Below, in pieces: positions 33,645-35,402 of a DNA stretch of 35,402 bases. This DNA is from Ruminococcus sp. (GTDB lineage: Bacteria > Bacillota > Clostridia > Oscillospirales > Ruminococcaceae). The stretch is taken from NCBI GenBank assembly GCA_017543595.1, contig JAFYFU010000101.1:1-35402 (forward strand), read 5' to 3'. A program made the position numbers and the translations under genes. The notes under the pieces are model-generated. The model saw only the letters and a program-made list of their open reading frames with translations. It was not told where the DNA came from and searched no databases. The stretch's first letter is position 1. Each line of letters opens with the position of its first letter.

Positions 33645-34373
33645 TTGTATTTGTTTTGTTTAAGTTATGCAGGCGGTTCTGCAAATATTTATAACAAATG
33701 GAAGAAAAAATCTGAATTTATTGACGTTATTCCGATTGAACTCGCAGGTCACGGTTCAAGAATGAGGGAACAGCTTTCCTCGGATTTTGATGTTATCGTT
33801 GATGATGTGTATGCAAGAATCCGTGCCGAAATCAAGAAAAACAATATCGAAAAATATGCCGTTTACGGTCACAGCATGGGCTGCTGGATAACTTTTGAAG
33901 TCGCAAGAAAACTCTTTTCGGATAAGGATATGCCGAATCCGCTGAGGCTTTTCTTTTCGGGGAACTGTACTCCCGAATGTCGTGACTATGATGTCTGCGT
34001 GGATTCCATGAGCGACAGCAGTTTCAGGGAAATGATAATAAATTACGGCGGTGTCCCCGATACGGTCATAGAACACCCCGAAATACTGGACTTTTTCATG
34101 CCGATAATCAAATCCGACTACTGCGCCCTTGCATCTTACAATCACAAATACGAGCCGTTCCGCTTTAACTGCGATATTTCGGTAATGAACGGAATAAATG
34201 ACGAATTTGACGAAAAAAAGGTAAACGAATGGAAAAAATATGCGGGCAGAAAATTCAGAATAAGAAATTTCAATGACGGGCATTTTTTCATAAATTCGCT
34301 TAATGATGAGGTTTTTGACAGCGTATGCCGTGACCTTAAAGAAAGCATTTCGGAGGAGATAAATTATGCATAA
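33645..34373 (+). CDS. Type II thioesterase (NRPS/PKS editing)
   Basis: This 242-residue alpha/beta hydrolase has 'GHSMG' (nucleophile Ser 77), Asp 186 in 'GINDEFD' and His 213 in 'NDGHFFI'. Its N-terminus, 'LFCLSYAGGSA', is close to the family's 'LFCFPYAGG'. Such enzymes clear misloaded or stalled acyl groups from carrier domains. The start is TTG at 33645, fixed by AGGAGG seven bases upstream and by the conserved N-terminus; no ATG is available. Its stop overlaps the start of the NRPS gene (ATG at 34366), so the two are translated together. Confidence 0.9.
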   Translation: MYLFCLSYAGGSANIYNKWKKKSEFIDVIPIELAGHGSRMREQLSSDFDVIVDDVYARIRAEIKKNNIEKYAVYGHSMGCWITFEVARKLFSDKDMPNPLRLFFSGNCTPECRDYDVCVDSMSDSSFREMIINYGGVPDTVIEHPEILDFFMPIIKSDYCALASYNHKYEPFRFNCDISVMNGINDEFDEKKVNEWKKYAGRKFRIRNFNDGHFFINSLNDEVFDSVCRDLKESISEEINYA

Positions 34374-35402
34374 GGTAACTGAAAACAAAGAATTTTTCCC
34401 CCTGACAAACTTGCAGAAAGCCTATTTTGTCGGCAAAGACAAGGGATTTGAAGCTGGCGGTATCCCGACTTATATCTATCATGAATTTGAAAACGATTTT
34501 GAACATGACAGATTTGAAAAAGTTTTAAATAAAACTATCGTCAATCAGCCTATGTTAAGGGCGAAATACGAAAATATATCGGGACAGAGAATTGTTTCCG
34601 CCGAAGAATTTGGATATTATCATGTTAAAAATTACGATTTTTCGGCACTTTCCGATGAAGAACAGGAAATAAGAATTTCCGAGATAAGAGAAGAAATACT
34701 CTCCTCTCTTAAAAATTCCGAGGAGATGTTTGTATTCCGAACAGCATCGCTGAACAACGGAAAAACCTGTATTTTCAGTGGCTGCAACCTCCTTGTGGCA
34801 GATGCATTCAGCCTTGTTTTCATATGGCTCAGGGAATTGAAATCAGGCTATGAAAACGATACGGAAGATGAAATTTCTCCGCTTGGTTTTTCCGACTATG
34901 TGGCTATGAAAGAGGCTGAAAAAAATACCGAAGCTTATGAGGCTGACAAAAAATTCTGGAAGGAAAAACTTTCCGAAATATCGCCTGCTCCCGATATTCC
35001 GATAAAAAAAGAAGGGCTTTCGGAAATTCCCGAAGGCAAAAGATTAAAAGCCTATATCGAAAAAGAAAAATGGCAGTCCGTAAGAAAAATATCTTCAAAA
35101 AAACGTGTCACGCCTACGGTCACGGTTATGACAGCTTATTCAATGACTCTCGGACTTTGGAGCAATCAGGAGAGTTTCTGCATTAATATGCCCGTAATGG
35201 ACAGACCCCACAACAGTAAACAGAATATAGATTTTTCCAATGTAATAGGCGATTTCACCTCCGTAAGACTTATTGATATAAAGAATGAATTAAAATCGGG
35301 ACTGAATTTCTGGGAGTATGCGGAAAATGTAAAATCCGCACTCAAAACGGCATCAAGACATAAAAGATATGACGGAACGGAAATAATAAAAGATATCGTG
35401 CG
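34366..35402 (+). CDS. Nonribosomal peptide synthetase, N-terminal heterocyclisation (Cy)-type domain (partial)
   Basis: The frame is open for 345 codons to the window edge. Motifs of Cy domains are visible: 'FFPLTNLQKAYFVGK' (10-24), 'QPMLRAKY' (61-68), 'NLLVADAFS' (141-149) in place of the canonical D-x4-D-x2-S, 'PAPDIPI' (207-213), 'VTPTVTVMTAYSMTLGLWS' (248-266) and 'VIGDFTS' (293-299). The HHxxxDG motif of ordinary condensation domains is absent. Cy domains join and cyclise Cys, Ser or Thr to thiazoline or oxazoline rings. The first Asp of the D-x4-D pair is Asn 141, which may alter activity. Being at the extreme N-terminus, the domain must accept a donor from a separate carrier, possibly one of the two free-standing carriers encoded divergently. 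Downstream domains lie outside the window. Confidence 0.88.
   Translation, partial: MHKVTENKEFFPLTNLQKAYFVGKDKGFEAGGIPTYIYHEFENDFEHDRFEKVLNKTIVNQPMLRAKYENISGQRIVSAEEFGYYHVKNYDFSALSDEEQEIRISEIREEILSSLKNSEEMFVFRTASLNNGKTCIFSGCNLLVADAFSLVFIWLRELKSGYENDTEDEISPLGFSDYVAMKEAEKNTEAYEADKKFWKEKLSEISPAPDIPIKKEGLSEIPEGKRLKAYIEKEKWQSVRKISSKKRVTPTVTVMTAYSMTLGLWSNQESFCINMPVMDRPHNSKQNIDFSNVIGDFTSVRLIDIKNELKSGLNFWEYAENVKSALKTASRHKRYDGTEIIKDIV

Overview
The window reads as a chromosomal segment of a fibre-degrading, cellulosome-type Firmicute, most likely Ruminococcus (R. flavefaciens/R. albus group). The evidence is low GC, Gram-positive ribosome binding sites, a GH10 xylanase ending in a Ruminococcus-type dockerin, cohesin-like modules with Thr-rich linkers, and an LPQTG sortase anchor. 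No rRNA, tRNA, CRISPR array or insertion sequence was recognised. Species assignment is inference.

Layout. (1) 1-87 is the 5' end of a GNAT acetyltransferase gene on the minus strand. (2) 364-9618, minus: a four-gene surface-protein operon with promoter at 9680-9708 and terminator at 302-340. Its order is a lipoprotein with a cohesin-like domain, a Ser/Thr-rich exported protein of unknown fold, a 1700-residue protein with cohesin-like, dockerin and leucine-rich repeat modules, and a sortase-anchored protein with two cohesin-like modules. (3) 9741-9966, minus: an apparent stand-alone structured RNA gene with its own consensus promoter and intrinsic terminator. (4) 10107-13823, plus: an operon of an ACT-domain protein, two different glutamate-cysteine-ligase-type enzymes and a class II glutamine amidotransferase. 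Its promoter is embedded in a nested inverted repeat. (5) 13963-14455: two decayed tandem VOC-family genes, one frameshifted and one cut to 31 codons. (6) 14527-17811, minus: the multimodular xylanase. (7) 17989-20022, minus: a CASTOR/POLLUX-type ion channel homologue.

(8) 20199-35402 is a natural-product locus built as two divergent operons. The minus operon (33223 down to 20199) runs: formyltransferase, aminoacyl-carrier-protein ligase, PP-loop ATPase with Cys pairs, carrier protein, KAS III-like enzyme, adenylate-forming ligase, carrier protein, ABC ATPase, FtsX-type permease, Sfp-type phosphopantetheinyl transferase, and an exported heptad-repeat protein. The plus operon begins with a type II thioesterase followed by an NRPS whose first domain is of the heterocyclisation type and runs off the window.

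Together the last region looks like a complete thiotemplated pathway. The PPTase primes carrier proteins. Two different activating enzymes (class II tRNA-synthetase-like and AMP-ligase-like) load them. The KAS III-like enzyme, PP-loop enzyme and formyltransferase modify or transfer the bound intermediates. The NRPS assembles a probable thiazoline/oxazoline-containing scaffold, the thioesterase edits it, and the ABC system with the heptad-repeat protein exports it or protects the cell. I recognise no known product for this gene set. It is the strongest candidate here for an undescribed system, followed by the stand-alone RNA and the surface-protein operon.
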